Below the pieces are notes generated by a model. That model saw only the letters and a program-made list of their open reading frames with translations. It did not search any database and was not told where the DNA came from. 13,666 bases of DNA from Isohypsibius dastychi (lineage: Eukaryota > Tardigrada > Eutardigrada > Parachela > Isohypsibiidae): assembly GCA_034696485.1 (NCBI GenBank), contig JAQIWT010000931.1:1-13666 (forward strand), read 5' to 3'. Numbering within the stretch: the stretch's first letter is position 1; every line of letters begins with the position of its first letter. A program made the position numbers and the translations under genes. Positions 1 to 8,026 of the stretch are shown piece by piece.

Positions 1-300
1 AGTCAGTTTGTTTTAGACTGGTCGGTCGACTTGCATCCTGTTAAAAACTAGAGAAATCCACTAATCGATAATATGACAGAAAACGAGAGCAGAGTAGAGC
101 AGAAATAGCCCTGCATCTATGCTGGCTGGCTCACACAACAGTAAAAAATCGATAATACGATTTGTGGCCAGAGCATGTTCAACTTCCAGCAATTCTCCCT
201 TCACAAATTGTGAGATCGATCTGCCAGCAGCTTTTCTGTTTTTGTGTGAAGACACGTGCAGTTTCAAACATCTCTTTTCATTCACCTCGATGTGTAAGGA
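1..300. other. upstream region of the four-TM gene; no supported gene
   Basis: There is no recognisable TATA box or motif. A short open frame runs on the - strand from an ATG near 285 to the first bases (74 residues, no recognised domain), and a 110-residue frame on the + strand overlaps the next gene. Neither resembles a known family. The stretch probably holds the promoter and 5' UTR of the gene starting at 301. An in-frame stop (TAA, 295-297) lies just before that ATG. Confidence 0.35.
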
Positions 301-1230
301 ATGCCTTTTGAGTGTGGTATGTTTTTTTCCAAAGACCCCGACAACCCTGAATTTGTACCTTACGATAGGCCGTTTTCGTACGATGACTGCAACGATATCA
401 AGGTATCTATCCTTTTATCAGAATTTCTGCGGATCGCAGGTGCAACCATAGCCCTCACCGTCGTCTTGCTCAATGAAAAAGTAAGTGCTTTTGGCTTAAC
501 TGACTACACTGGTAAGAAACCTAGTTTTCTCTCGTAGGCGTTTTGACATCAGTGTTCATTACTTGTGCTTGGACCACATTCGTTGGATTATGTTTCCTCA
601 CATCAATCTGGAACCCTGCACCGGATGTAGCAAAGTCGTGCAAGGTTTCGCTTATGAGCTCAAGCCGACGGAAACTTCTCGCGAGAACGCTGCTAGTTTT
701 TGCGTGTGTGCTCGGCTTCAGTATTGCCCTCGCAGCAACTACGTTGATCGAGTCTATTCACTTTATTCTCACACAATCAACCAAAGAAACGGAAACCTGG
801 AGAACTTTTTACCCGGGCATCATCACGGGAGCCGTCAGCATGCTATTTTCGACGCTGTTTCTGTACAGAATCAGCATGACTTTGAAGAAATGCAAGAGAG
901 TCCCAGTGGAAAGGTCACCTTCCAGCGTAGTGACGGCTCAGAGTGTTGTTGCTACGACAGTCCAACCACGTGTACCCATCAATCCTCCCCGATATACTAG
1001 GGGGTCAAACTTTCGGTTGGACGCCGTGTCACAAGATCCAGATACGGTTACTTTGCTCGATGGTATGCACCAAACAGTTCTCCACCTTCGTACTCGAGAG
1101 TGGAGGATTTGAGGATGAAAGTCTGTAGAGAGGCCCTGCCCCACCTGCGTATGCTCATGAAACAATAGCCGAAGAACTGACATACCCATTGTCACCAGGG
1201 CAGCCAAACGTCGTTATTAGTGTTCACTAA
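301..1230 (+). CDS. four-transmembrane (MARVEL-like) protein with triple PPxY tail, 4 exons
   Basis: Proposed exons are 301-511, 538-1015, 1042-1099 and 1129-1230, giving 849 nt and 282 residues. The start is the ATG at 301, just after an in-frame TAA. Hydrophobic helices lie near residues 42-60, 71-95, 118-141 and 162-183; a short charged loop follows helix 2, and a lysine-rich stop-transfer (LKKCKR) follows helix 4. This four-helix plan, with a FLRIAGATIALTVVLL-type first helix, resembles MARVEL/synaptogyrin-like membrane proteins. The tail is Ser/Thr/Pro-rich and carries PPRY (220-223), PPSY (244-247) and PPAY (254-257). PPxY motifs are known ligands of WW domains such as those of NEDD4-type ubiquitin ligases, so a trafficking or adaptor role is inferred. 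Without splicing, the three motifs lie in three frames; GT-AG introns of 26, 26 and 29 nt unite them. If only exon 2 is read, the frame stops at 1112. The family name is tentative; membrane topology is well supported. Confidence 0.66.
512..537 (+). other. 26-nt intron 1 of the four-TM gene
   Basis: The donor is ctg|gtaaga and the acceptor tctcgtag, with a pyrimidine-rich centre. The intron is phase 1: g511 plus gc538-539 makes Gly. Alternatives are an acceptor at 552 (41-nt intron, also in frame) or the strong donor gtaagt at 481, which does not keep the frame with the 537 or 552 acceptor. Confidence 0.55.
1016..1041 (+). other. 26-nt intron 2 of the four-TM gene
   Basis: It starts gttgga and ends gatccag, in phase 2 (cg + a = Arg). 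It joins the PPRY frame to the PPSY frame. A 38-nt alternative starting at 1004 (gtcaaa) uses the same acceptor and also keeps the frame. The donor is non-consensus apart from GT. Confidence 0.45.
1100..1128 (+). other. 29-nt intron 3 of the four-TM gene
   Basis: It starts gtggag and ends tctgtag, in phase 0. It joins SPPSYSR to RGPAPPAY. The donor is weak beyond GT; the acceptor is good. Without it, the PPSY frame ends at a TAG near 1168. Confidence 0.42.
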
Positions 1231-1682
1231 AGGTCAATCGAAAAGAATTCTCTCTTACTTCCGTCGAGTTTCAGAATAAGAAAATCCATACGTTGCCGAA
1301 GTGTGTTGTGAGCTCGCGTTGTATTTCGGAAATTAATTCTATTGACGTTAGCATTTTACAGTAAATCCCATAGTTCTTGGATTGCATCCGCTCAATCGAA
1401 CACGCGTAGCTCGTTACATTTGCCTAAACCGCTAAAGTGTGAGATTTCATGGGTGTATGAGAATGGTTTCTCAGCAATTTTTTTTTCTATAAAGATCTTC
1501 TTGCTTTCGCAAACTAGTCAATGATGGTCTAAAACGCTCAGCCGACTTTGCTGATTGTCTGTCCGGTGAGGCGATTTTTTTGGCTCTTATAATAACACCA
1601 AGCTAAATCTCTCTCTTAAAAAACGCAGGATTCGTATATCGAAAAATTCGACCTGAGAGAAAGGATGTAGGAACGGAGAAAG
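1231..1682. other. no supported gene (about 450 bases)
   Basis: AT-rich DNA downstream of the four-TM gene. There is no perfect AATAAA close to the stop; AATAAG occurs near 1275 and could serve as a variant polyadenylation signal. A 60-residue frame at 1342-1524 starts with a non-ATG codon and has no recognised features. Confidence 0.3.
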
Positions 1683-2033
1683 ATGAAACCATCAACGCGT
1701 TTACATAAACGTGTTTTTGACGATTTTTTGTTTTACGAGAAGGCTGTATCTTCTCGTGCTTCACCCGATCTAAGAATATTTGCATTTAAAAGTGAAACGC
1801 ATCGAAAAGGTGGACCAGGAAGTTGCAAAATTGGAAGGAGAAAAAAATGGTGTTTACGGTTTTTGGTGAATTTGAAATTTTCTGGCTGGCCAAAAAAGTC
1901 TGGTTATTTCTTCTTTTTTGAAGCTCGTGGCGGAAGTACGTTCTCTACCTTTCAATTGGACAACCAGTCTGATAGAAGGATAAAGTCTCCATCGACGGTA
2001 ATAGAAGCCAAAAGTTCGGAAGCAAAAGAATAG
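1683..2033 (+). CDS. hypothetical ORF, 116 residues, unrecognised
   Basis: An uninterrupted ATG-to-TAG frame rich in Lys, Arg, Ser and Phe, with no domain or signal peptide I recognise. The other two frames of the same stretch also look protein-like in parts. One reads RIEKVDQEVAKLEGEKNGVY near 1800-1860. Another starts at ATG 1847 and reads MVFTVFGEFEIFWLAKK, then meets a T-rich 26-nt GT-AG segment (1898-1923) that would join it to LVAEVRSLPFNW and a stop at 1981. These readings cannot all be true, so the region may be a decayed coding segment or chance. I have no functional suggestion. Confidence 0.2.
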   Translation: MKPSTRLHKRVFDDFLFYEKAVSSRASPDLRIFAFKSETHRKGGPGSCKIGRRKKWCLRFLVNLKFSGWPKKSGYFFFFEARGGSTFSTFQLDNQSDRRIKSPSTVIEAKSSEAKE

Positions 2034-2172
2034 CAGCTGCACCACTCCACAATATACACTGTTTAATCAGAAGTTGGTGCGTTCAGCAGTTTTTGACTTT
2101 TCAGGTAGGATAATTCCTCACACAATCTGGAGCTCATAAACATATCTTCAAAAGAATGAGAACTATAAAAAA

Positions 2173-2200
2173 CGCCCGCTCGCCCGCCCGCCCGCCCGGG
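2173..2200. repeat. CCCG/GCCC microsatellite
   Basis: A run of CCCG-type units (cgcccgctcgcccgcccgcc and on) interrupts the C-terminal end of the recombinase frame, adding Gly/Arg/Ala-rich residues before its stop. It stands out in AT-rich surroundings. Confidence 0.85.
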
Positions 2201-2501
2201 AGTAAGGTTTTACTGTTGTTTGGGCGTTTCCACTAGAAAACATTTCCTCCAGCACTCGGACTCGGATTTGTGCCACAGGACAAGATTCAGCCTTTTTCAC
2301 AACACTGATTGGCAGATCAGAGGTTTTACTAGCAGACCGGTCGGTTTTCAACACTTCGAGCGACAGTACAAGACCGTCCGGTCTTAAAGTGAGGTCACAC
2401 CGACGCAAATGTTTGGATGAATTTTTAAGCTGGAACGGGTTCGTTCTCCTCAGCAGGGAGACAAAACCTAACAAACAAGCGACCCAAAATACTTGGCGGT
2501 G

Positions 2502-2529
2502 CTTCAAAAGGATTATTGGAAGTTGAGAC
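2502..2529 (-). other. 28-nt candidate intron in the tyrosine recombinase
   Basis: On the - strand it starts gtctca and ends ttttgaag. Removing it joins APDVVHYL to HRQVFWVACLL in phase 0, turning two frames into one. The size matches the candidate introns of the two other multi-exon models. Family members usually have more residues between these blocks, so a deletion with frameshift is the rival explanation. Confidence 0.4.
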
Positions 2530-2985
2530 TAAGTAGTGGACCACATCAGGGGCATCGTAATCATGGTAATGATGCAAAGTGACAAGAGCAGCTAAATAAT
2601 TCACAACTCTAGAGTATTGCATAGATTCGGACAGATAAGCGACGTACTGTATAGGGTAACCGTCCTCAAATCAGCAGGCATCGACCTGAAATGAAATCGT
2701 TGACAGAACTCCAAGAATTTTCTCCATCGCACTGCTCTCGTTTTCGTCGTTGATGGTGCCATTGATCGAACTCCAATAGATTTGAATTTGTCTTTCAAAC
2801 TTGTCAGTTGGGTATCTGAAATGGCAATCAGAAGGAATAGGCGCTGCTGAAAAGGCATTCGGTCTTTCAGACAAGTACAAATATCTGTTTTTCGACAGTT
2901 TTTTGTTCCTGAGATGTGACGCGCATCAGAATAAAAACCGTAGCGACAGGATGAGTAAAAGATCAGTTTCAGCCACATCAGAGCT

Positions 2986-3355
2986 TTAACATTCTTCGTC
3001 GTTCCACGACTTATAGTAACAGTTGACAAATTGTTGGACTCGATCATCACTAGTTTCCCTTATGGTGGTGCCCAAACCAGAATCGGCAAGCAATAATGCA
3101 AATAATGATACGATCCTTATGGAAAGAAATGGCGTCTGGAAGGTCCTCCTTGGACAAAGCTTGAAGATGTTCCAGATTACTGAGTCCTTTCTCATCCAGC
3201 TCATCCAAGGTGGCTTGTGTGGTATTTAATTCCAGATTGGAAATAAGAGTCAATGAGTTAATGGCATCTTTGAGTTTCTGATAAAGTCGATCAACATGAT
3301 CAAGTTTATTACCGTCGACGGTGAGATCCGACCCAGCAAGACGTTCGTGAAGCAC
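2986..3355 (-). CDS. unrecognised helical ORF, possibly broken
   Basis: On the - strand an open frame (101 residues, stop at 3050) is strongly helical and acidic/Leu-rich: HVDRLYQKLKDAINSLTLI, then ATLDELDEKGLSNLEHLQAL. Upstream in the same frame, beyond a single TAG, the reading LDALTVKVLHERLAG continues in similar style, so the true start may lie past 3355. Near its end, a 19-nt gt...aag segment would join ACRFW to ETSDDRVQQFVNCYYKSW and a stop at 2986; 19 nt would be extreme even for tiny introns. It lies just upstream of the recombinase on the same strand and could belong to that element. I do not recognise the family. Confidence 0.3.
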
Positions 3356-5023
3356 TTTGACCGTCAGTGCATCAAGCTAAGTCTTGGTCTCAACCATGAT
3401 GATAGGCAAGGTCTTTCCAACAAAAAATCATAAAAATCTGGGACTGGAAATTATTTAAAACGGGTTGTACCGGGGTTTAACCTGCTGTTGGAAGGGAGAT
3501 CCGAAAAACAGAAAATCTTTCAGCTGATGAAGTGAAATTTGAAAAGAAGCGATGAACTGGAGGTTATCTCATTGGCGAGCAAAATAGTTCACGTTCTGCA
3601 ATATGTCCTACGATAGTCAGCTATTTGTGGGCTATCCGTCGCACCAAGAAGCGACAAAATCGGCTGAATTGAACCTTAGATAACTGAAAAAGGTTCTTAG
3701 ATCCGACAGGCATTGAATCGAGCATCCGCGTTATGTTTGCAAATTATTGGTCCAGCACGTATTGCGGGAAGGAGCAAGTTGCACTGATAACGGATGTGGA
3801 AGTGACTTTCAGTCAAAACACGTTGTTCTTTCATCTCCGAACAGCTATCAGCCGCAGTCATTTGCAAGCGAGAAGAGCGAATATCCCATCTCTTCTTCTC
3901 ACTACAACAATTTTGATGGTTGTGATTTTTTCCTGATTCAGTGCGAATTAGTTAAATAGTAACAAAAAATGATTTGAAAACCTTGTCAAAAACCTGACGT
4001 CAAACTAGTTTTGGTTTGTTAATGCGAACGACCGTTTTCGAATGGCAGATCGTTAAAGGGAGCAAAACGGAGTGCCCTTTGAGTTGGCTAACATAATGAG
4101 CTTGCTGATTAGCTCAGTTCAACTTGAGAGGACTTTTATGTCAAGTTTGTATTGCTCTCAGAAATGCACTCTTCAGATGTTTTGCAAGTTTTTTTTTCAG
4201 TCACTACGTTCCGTGAAAGTCAAGACTGGGAAAACCGTTTTATGGAGTGATTGATTTTTTCTTGAATTTTCAAATTCTATGACAGAAACTACAATCGTAT
4301 CATGACTTGGTTGCGGTGTCACAACTAAGAATATGTGTTCGAGTAAGATTGAAGCGCACTTGGCGCAAAAAGGCCAACCAAAAGGATAACCTCCAGTCAA
4401 ATACCGATACGGGTAGATAATAGAGAGATGGAAGAAACGAACAATAGCTGGGCATCACTGAGTTCTCATTATACACAAACTCTGCAGGCAGTATTTCTCT
4501 CATTCAAATCCAGTTCCCCAGTGTGTTAAACTTCATACCCATAAATTTTATATCCTTGATTTTGCTCATCACGGAGAGTTAGAGGGATTCTAATCATTGG
4601 CTGGAATGATATTCAGATAGTTTAAGAAAATCAAAACATGTCTGGGGTCCACAGTGAATTGATTTCGTATGTCCTTATTGAGCTGTGAGATCTCACTTAT
4701 TGTTAAACAAACCATTTAAGACTCTATTCAGAAATAGTAAACTTACCTCATTCAGAGCTCTCCAGCCGTGAAACATCAATTGCAAACGCGGTCACTCAAC
4801 TGCAAGCTCTGCGGTTTTCGAGTTAAACGTGCAATGTTGGTCTAGCTTTGCGTACCCTTTGGTTCCTACAGCTATAAACCTCTTTCTTGAAATGGCAGCT
4901 ATTTTTTTCAAGCTTCAAATGAATTGGTACAGTAAAATTTGTGAAAGAGGTCTACCGCATAAGTTGTGCACCTGCGTTTGATGTTAACAAACCTGCTACG
5001 TGGTACTGCAAATTTCTACATTC
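3356..5023. other. about 1.67 kb without a supported gene
   Basis: Several 60-70 residue frames occur on both strands (for example 3747-3959 +, 4072-4254 +, 4197-4400 - and 4300-4503 -). None shows a recognisable domain, they overlap each other, and no chain of tiny introns joins them convincingly. Composition is AT-rich with T and A runs. It may hold old, unrecognisable transposon sequence. Confidence 0.35.
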
Positions 5024-5171
5024 GGGAGGGCGCGATTTAGCGGGTTCTAAAAGTGGAGGTTGGAAGTGTAGGTTGATTTAAGAATTTAGGACTGGCTCCA
5101 GACAGGAAAAGGCTTAATCCAACCTTCACCTCAAACCTCCACTTTTAGAACCCGCTAAATCGCGCCCTCCC
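5024..5171. mobile_element. 148-bp hairpin, MITE-like foldback element
   Basis: Two inverted arms, 5024-5082 and 5113-5171, flank a 30-base loop. The first 38 bases of each arm are perfectly complementary (gggagggcgcgatttagcgg at the outer end). The inner 21 bases pair with five mismatches. The arms make up most of the element and there is no coding capacity, as in miniature inverted-repeat elements. The trinucleotide ATT occurs one base outside each arm (5020-5022 and 5173-5175) and might be a target duplication, but that is weak. The superfamily cannot be told. Near-identity of the arms suggests recent insertion or selection on the stem. Confidence 0.75.
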
Positions 5172-5639
5172 AATTGTTAATTGATGATGTTTCGGGAAGA
5201 AATATCGACAACAAAGAATAGTGCAGGTGGGTTCGAGACCGAAAATATTCGATGGCGTTTAAAAAGCTTCAAAAGCACCAGGAGCAAACTGTTTAGAAAA
5301 TGTTTCGACTAGTTTATGTGAGAGAAATTCAGGGGAATGAGCAGCGTGCTCAGAATCCACTGGTCGGCGAGGTTAAACCAGCCAACTAGTGCAAATTTTA
5401 TAGAGCTATGGAAGCAATGATCACGCTTGAAGTTCTCGTTTGTCAAGCTCTCAGACAGTTGGTTTAAAACGACATTCATCATAACACAAAAGTATGATAT
5501 GAAATCGATACGAGATTGAAATTCTAGCTTTAAATATTTTTGTCCACATATGAAAAATGGCCGTCCGACCAGTTAGCCATGCGGGTGAACTGTCAGACCA
5601 GATATTCTGAAAGATACTGGATTTTCGCCGAAACATTTC
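5172..5639. other. no supported gene (about 470 bases)
   Basis: A 61-residue - strand frame (5451-5636) follows, in the same frame after a TGA, the hypothetical ORF at 5640-5924. It could be its read-through or a broken extension. A GGTTCGAGACC motif near 5229 recalls a tRNA B box, but no cloverleaf surrounds it. Confidence 0.3.
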
Positions 5640-5924
5640 TCAATTGAGTTCTATGTGAAAGTCCTCAGAGCTTTTCAAAAAGAAGTTCTGACCAATGTAA
5701 CTATGGAGACAAATATCTTTTCTGTTCCGAATACGCTTGCTCATGTATACAAACTTTGAATGTGTGGAAGAATCCATAATCTTGAATTGATATATGTCTC
5801 CGCAAGAAAGAACAAGCCACCTTCCCCCTATCGACTGACAGAGTGGAGACAGGCAAGTGGCATGATCTTTTCGGCGGTGACGTAGGTTTAAGTGAGGTTG
5901 ATTTTCACCCATGTTGATTTTCAC
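5640..5924 (-). CDS. hypothetical ORF, 94 residues
   Basis: An ATG-initiated - strand frame, basic and rich in Ser and His, with segments such as LNLRHRRKDHATCLSPLCQS and FVYMSKRIRNRKDICLHSY. There is no signal peptide, membrane helix or recognised domain. The frame stops at TGA 5640 and then stays open for another 61 residues (to 5451), so it may be one broken gene. A T-rich 29-nt GT-AG segment near 5660-5690 would bypass the stop in another frame. Function unknown; chance ORF is quite possible. Confidence 0.22.
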   Translation of the reverse strand: MKINMGENQPHLNLRHRRKDHATCLSPLCQSIGGRWLVLSCGDIYQFKIMDSSTHSKFVYMSKRIRNRKDICLHSYIGQNFFLKSSEDFHIELN

Positions 5925-6543
5925 AAATATGGGCTATAACGATTCGCTCTGACATTTCAACCAGTAACTGCGCCTGTACTTTCTCGTTCGCCTGTGATTT
6001 GCCTGTGATTCGCGTTTTACCTGTGATTGAAAAGAAAGTATTCTTATCAAAACCCTAATGGAAACAATTCAAGAAAGTCCCAGCTTTCAAACCGATTGAA
6101 CACTCACACAAAGTATCTTTAATGAAAAATATAAAAAAATGAGAGAGAGAACAATTAAAATAACTAAGAACAAATGAACAGAATAAAAAGAATGGAAATT
6201 GAAATTATCACTCGAAAATCCGAAAAAATGGATATCGGCCCGAGAGAATAAATCTGAAGCTCATAAATCCCGATCCGATAAAGCTGCACCGAGAGAAATG
6301 GAAATCTGTCCAAATCTGTCTACATTTCATTTGACTGTGGTGGTGAACAGAATCAATGTGCAGCTATGGATAACTAGGGCATCCACTCCAGTCGATTTAT
6401 AACGGAACAGGTGCTTGATGTGATTTTAGACAAGGTCAGAACACGAGGATATGAGTAATTTTCTCGTGAATGCAAAATTGGTGCATCGTAGATCGAATTC
6501 TAATTCAGATCCATTGTTCGCATGAATATCTGCATTTCATTGC
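5925..6543. other. about 620 bases without a supported gene
   Basis: It contains the small CCTGTGATT repeat cluster (5971-6028), an A-rich stretch at 6120-6200 with a short GAGAGAGA run, and a 67-residue non-ATG frame (6199-6402) with no recognised features. Confidence 0.3.
5971..6028. repeat. cluster of CCTGTGATT repeats
   Basis: Three copies of cctgtgatt with short variable spacers, preceded by a diverged copy (gcctgtactt). The spacing is irregular, so this is not a classic satellite. It could be a decayed minisatellite or chance. Confidence 0.5.
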
Positions 6544-6954
6544 ATGATGCCACTCCTTCGGGCTTTTGAGCTGGAACAATCGAAATTTCCTGGGGAATCG
6601 TTAAAACAAAAACATCTCTCGATACAATCGTCTATTGGGTGAATCACAAATTCTTCAACAAGACATAACACCGAAAGCGATCGGATGATTCGTACAATTC
6701 CCGCAATCCCAAATCCACATTGCGAACATTCGTTATTGTTGCTACAAAATCAGTCTACGCCCAGCATTCGTTTCGAGTCAGAAAAATTTCCAACTTCCAG
6801 AATTTCTCCCGTGCCGAACAATCAGAAAATGAGAGCAGTTCCGTGACAGATGTGAAGAACATGTGACAGATGTGAAGATGTGAAGTACGTCCGATGTTCT
6901 TTTGCTGAGCCAGGTGGATTCAGGACGGAGCTGAAGCGCAGATTTTTCCACTGA
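6544..6954 (+). CDS. hypothetical 3-exon gene, 119 residues
   Basis: Proposed exons are 6544-6638, 6663-6842 and 6870-6954 (360 nt). The ATG at 6544 follows an in-frame TGA. Exon 1 begins MMPLLRAFELEQSKFPGE. A 24-nt gtgaat...caacaag segment (phase 2) leads to a 180-nt exon that is open throughout, with IRTIPAIPNPHCEHSLLLL and KFPTSRISPVPNNQKMRAVP. A 27-nt gtgaca...gtgacag segment (phase 2) leads to CEDVKYVRCSFAEPGGFRTE and a TGA. The protein would be Pro/Ser-rich, without membrane helices or a recognised domain. The second intron lies within a tandem repeat. Because very short introns make it easy to stitch frames by chance, this model is tentative; transcript data would decide. Confidence 0.27.
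6843..6885. repeat. 20-bp tandem repeat GTGACAGATGTGAAG
   Basis: gtgacagatgtgaag occurs at 6843-6857 and again at 6863-6877 (period 20), followed by a partial atgtgaag. It overlaps the proposed second intron of the hypothetical gene at 6544-6954. Confidence 0.75.
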
Positions 6955-7489
6955 TCAGACTGGAGATACATGTTATCACGGCCCTCACAGATTTGCAAGG
7001 ATGCAACAGATGGTAATGGAAGCGATGTTCAAGAATGTTTCTCATCTCAGATGTTTGTGTTTCTCCATTTTTGACTCTTTCTTCATCACTCGTGATGCGT
7101 ATTTTCTCCAATTTGAACTTTTTTTCACGACACTCCCGGAGTGATTGCTCAGTTCAATCAATTACCACGAGAATGTTGGGAGTTTGATTCGACGACAGAG
7201 CTTGCAAAATAACCACTCTCTTAGAATTCATTAGCTTTCTTCAAACGCTGGCTGGACAAGAATACCACTGAAACTGACTGAACTAAATTTGAAAATCTCT
7301 GAGCCACGCCAAAAATTGCATTTAATCGGGATTTTAGATTTATTTCAAGCAGTTCTAATTAGACATTTACTCATGATTAGGAGAAAGACCAGGGACTGAA
7401 TTCTGCGAGCGGTCATCAATCAGGCAACAACAGTACTGCAGTCAATAATACTACACAAATGAAACAATTCAAGATTCATATCCAAAGTT
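6955..7489. other. about 530 bases without a supported gene
   Basis: A 63-residue - strand ATG frame (6920-7111; EERVKNGETQTSEMRNILEH near its start) overlaps the end of the previous model and has no recognised domain. Nothing else is seen. Confidence 0.3.
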
Positions 7490-7918
7490 TCAGTTTGCAA
7501 CTTCACTTCGTATGCAGTTCTCCAAACATTTCTCGACTTTTTGCTTTCGAAAGCAGTAGAAGATAAGGCGTGGTGTTAGAACGAGCCGGGCAGAGCCTTG
7601 CGAAAGCCGGGCCAGTGACGTCACCATTGGGCCGGGCCGGGCTTTTGATAACCCCGAGCTTTTGGAAAATAAAATAGTTGTTATTATGCTTATTTCCACA
7701 TCGTTGGCAGTGTTCTTCGGAACAGGGTACCCAACTCTTGCGACGAGGACGCCGTGAGCTTGACAGTCAGCAAGACGGTCAACTGCCGATTTAGTGAACC
7801 AACATGCAGCTTCATCGCCAAAAATTTGAGTTTCGTTGCTGTATGTAAGTGAGGATACTATAATCAGTAACAGTAAGGCGACGATACACAATATCATCAT
7901 TTGTAGTTGTTCCATCAT
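7490..7918 (-). CDS. hypothetical secreted or membrane-anchored ORF, 142 residues
   Basis: Read from ATG 7918 on the - strand. The N-terminus MMEQLQMMILCIVALLLLII has a 17-18 residue hydrophobic core with a short N-region and no basic residues, fitting a signal peptide or signal anchor. A potential N-glycosylation site (NET) and two Cys (ACW, DCQ) follow. From about residue 90 the frame enters the GC-rich block at 7576-7647 (SKARPGP, SLARLSQGSARLV), so that part is transposon-end sequence rather than evolved protein. The true 3' end may be an unseen splice. It lies 108 bases downstream of the stop of the 8027-8612 gene on the same strand. No family recognised. Confidence 0.3.
   Translation of the reverse strand: MMEQLQMMILCIVALLLLIIVSSLTYSNETQIFGDEAACWFTKSAVDRLADCQAHGVLVARVGYPVPKNTANDVEISIITTILFSKSSGLSKARPGPMVTSLARLSQGSARLVLTPRLIFYCFRKQKVEKCLENCIRSEVAN
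7576..7647. repeat. GC-rich motif array, left end of putative hAT element
   Basis: Contains gagccgggcagagcc, gaaagccgggcc and gggccgggccgggcttttg. The last matches gggccaggccagactttttg at 11115-11134 in the same orientation, with three G-to-A changes and one extra T. The outer part resembles, in inverted orientation, the 11115-11150 block. Confidence 0.6.
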
Positions 7919-8026
7919 ACTCAAACAATGAAGACTTGGAACCAATTTTTGGAACAACAAACAACAATGAACAACAAACCTCAAACAACAGACAACAATA
8001 AAGACTAGGAAACAATGCTAATCATC

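Larger units (their letters stand above)
2163..2858 (-). pseudogene. tyrosine recombinase remnant (Crypton/DIRS-like), C-terminus missing
   Basis: Reading on the - strand from about 2858, a helical N-terminal segment (SMAPSTTKTRAVRWRKFLEF, then MPAD) matches the SAM-like core-binding domain of tyrosine recombinases, continuing as YVAYLSES and VVNYLAALVTLHHYH in another frame. The catalytic part follows: FWVACLLGFVSLLRRTNPFQ contains the first active-site Arg in the usual LLRR(S/T)N context. Then come KHLRRCDLTLRPDGLVLSLE, a hairpin lysine (VLKTDR), and the DLPISVV...SCPVAQIR segment typical of these proteins. The HxxR box and nucleophilic Tyr are not found; the frame runs into a CCCG microsatellite and stops at 2163. 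A 28-nt GT-AG segment (2502-2529) joins the two catalytic-side frames in phase 0. The other break, near 2645, needs an indel, a 14-nt or a 26-nt excision. Such enzymes mobilise Crypton, DIRS or related elements. Family call good; functional copy unlikely. Confidence 0.68.

Noticed and set aside
119-451. 110-residue + strand ORF overlapping the four-TM gene start
   Set aside because: It overlaps exon 1 in another frame and has no recognisable domain; treated as a shadow.
481-537. 57-nt intron using the strong donor gtaagt at 481 in the four-TM gene
   Set aside because: Joining at 538 gives an immediate stop (GCG TTT TGA). The 512-537 intron keeps the frame and retains the end of helix 1.
5225-5240. 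GGTTCGAGACC, resembling a tRNA B box
   Set aside because: No A box or foldable cloverleaf upstream.
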